Origin: Pseudomonadota bacterium
Lineage (GTDB): Bacteria > Pseudomonadota > Alphaproteobacteria > Sphingomonadales > Sphingomonadaceae
Direction of reading: 5' to 3'
NCBI GenBank assembly: GCA_023426225.1
Contig: JAFABD010000181.1
Location: 1-5,758, forward strand
DNA length: 5,758 bases
Shown: piece by piece, positions 5,287-5,758 of the stretch
How the letters are laid out: every line of letters begins with the position of its first letter
How positions within the stretch are numbered: position 1 is the stretch's first letter
Translations under genes and position numbers: made by a program
The notes under the pieces: model-generated
The model's input: only the letters and a program-made list of their open reading frames with translations
What the model was told of the DNA's origin: nothing
Database searches by the model: none

Positions 5287-5547
5287 TCAGTCGATCTCGG
5301 CCATGCGGAGCAGGTGATAGCGGCGGCGGGCCGCGAAGGCGGTGATGAGCAGCATCAGCCCGGCGCCGAGCACGATCACCGCCGCCCAGAGCGGCACGCC
5401 GAGCAGCCCCCGCTTCGCCGCGAGCACGAGCAGCGCGCCGGCCAGCGCGATGGCAAGGCCGACGCGCCGGATCGTCGCGGCGACGCCCCACAGCTCGGCC
5501 TGATAGGCGGCGGCGGCGACCGGATCGTTCAGATCGGGCGCGGCCAT
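5287..5547 (-). CDS. Small two-helix membrane protein (86 aa), unknown function
   Basis: The 86-residue product has an N-terminal stretch of about 27 residues (MAAPDLNDPVAAAAYQAELW, then basic residues ending in IRR). Two hydrophobic helices follow near residues 28-44 and 50-72, and then a basic C-terminus (AARRRYHLLR). A hairpin in the inner membrane with both ends in the cytoplasm fits the charges, although the short loop also has Lys-Arg. The ATG at 5547 has GGGGGGA (complement of 5553-5559) five bases before it, the same G6A tract as the 182-aa gene. It begins 37 bases after the LysR stop, so cotranscription with the regulator is plausible. I recognise no family. Confidence 0.72.
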   Translation of the reverse strand: MAAPDLNDPVAAAAYQAELWGVAATIRRVGLAIALAGALLVLAAKRGLLGVPLWAAVIVLGAGLMLLITAFAARRRYHLLRMAEID

Positions 5548-5568
5548 GCGCGTCCCCCCGTTACCCGT

Positions 5569-5578
5569 CGATGCATCG
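5569..5578. repeat. 10-bp palindrome between the LysR gene and the 86-aa gene
   Basis: CGATGCATCG is a perfect palindrome in the 37-base gap. It shares the ATGCAT core with the palindrome at 2842-2853. With only two such sites and simple palindromic structure, relatedness is uncertain. Confidence 0.2.
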
Positions 5579-5584
5579 GACCGA

Positions 5585-5758
5585 TCAGGCGGCGAGCGCG
5601 TCGACGAGCGCGCGCACCTTTTTCTGACGCCACTGCGGCAGCGGCGCGACGAGCCAATAACCGAGTTGCGAGGCCTGGGGATCGCCGACGACGACCACGC
5701 GTCCCGCCGCGATGTCGGCGCGCGCGATCAGTTCGGGGACGGTCGCACGGCCCAGCCC
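5585..5758 (-). CDS. LysR family transcriptional regulator, C-terminal end (5' part beyond window)
   Basis: On the minus strand a frame is open from the right edge to TGA (complement of 5585-5587), giving 57 residues with no start inside the window. It begins GLGRATVPELIARADIAAGR and continues through GYWLVAPLPQWRQKKVRALV to DALAA. This matches the end of the LysR substrate-binding domain: the G(L/M)G-x-A-x-(L/V)P-E segment, then a 'L/I-x-x-G-R' turn, a 'Y-x-L-V' strand and a final helix with K-V-R-x-(L/F). The N-terminal winged helix-turn-helix and most of the effector domain are outside the window, so effector and targets cannot be named. LysR proteins usually control an adjacent, often divergent gene; here the two small membrane-protein genes follow it in the same direction. 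Confidence 0.82.
   Translation of the reverse strand, partial: GLGRATVPELIARADIAAGRVVVVGDPQASQLGYWLVAPLPQWRQKKVRALVDALAA

Noticed and set aside
1..5758. CcrM sites (GANTC) as GcrA targets in the intergenic regions
   Set aside because: I saw GANTC only inside genes (for example near 93, 2151 and 4029), and none in the gaps upstream of parE, the hydrolase or the minus-strand genes.
1..5758. Mobile elements, CRISPR arrays, tRNA or rRNA genes, prophage or defence system
   Set aside because: No transposase or integrase motifs, regular spaced repeats, tRNA-like cloverleaf or known defence domains were seen. Composition is uniform across the window.

Overview
The window is GC-rich (about two thirds G+C by eye), and codon third positions are almost always G or C. 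The truncated cell-cycle regulator GcrA at the left edge points to Alphaproteobacteria. The ParE sequence (start MSDDLF, 660 residues) and the style of the small membrane proteins suggest a sphingomonad (Sphingomonadaceae). That placement rests on recognition of the proteins, not on a search.

Layout from left to right. Bases 1-470 hold the 3' part of gcrA on the plus strand, followed by a strong intrinsic terminator (519-565). The gap 471-815 (345 bases) is not empty. It contains a candidate LexA/SOS box (GTTC-N7-GTTC, 601-615), a doubtful 45-codon ORF with a purine-rich leader (674-811), and a promoter whose -10 lies 7 bases before the parE ATG. This implies a leaderless parE mRNA. parE (816-2798) encodes the complete ATPase/Toprim subunit of topoisomerase IV. 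A short gap (2799-2884) with an A+T-rich 12-bp palindrome and a likely promoter leads to an exported serine hydrolase of the beta-lactamase/LpqF/ORF12 type (2885-4246). This gene converges with the minus-strand genes that fill the rest of the window.

Minus strand, in order of transcription from the right edge: the 3' end of a LysR-type regulator (5758-5585), an 86-residue two-helix membrane protein (5547-5287), a 182-residue six-helix membrane protein (5176-4628) and a 99-residue membrane protein (4555-4256). The first three are codirectional with gaps of 37 and 110 bases. The last seems to have its own promoter. None of the three membrane proteins has a function I recognise.

Most of the window is housekeeping chromosome: cell-cycle transcription, chromosome decatenation and a cell-envelope hydrolase. 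I see no transposase, integrase, CRISPR array, tRNA, rRNA or phage gene. The parts worth a second look are regulatory and structural: the LexA-like box, the probable leaderless parE, a correctly phased A AAA AAG slippery heptamer inside parE, the palindrome over the hydrolase promoter, the hydrolase's altered active-site motifs, and the uncharacterised membrane-protein cluster.
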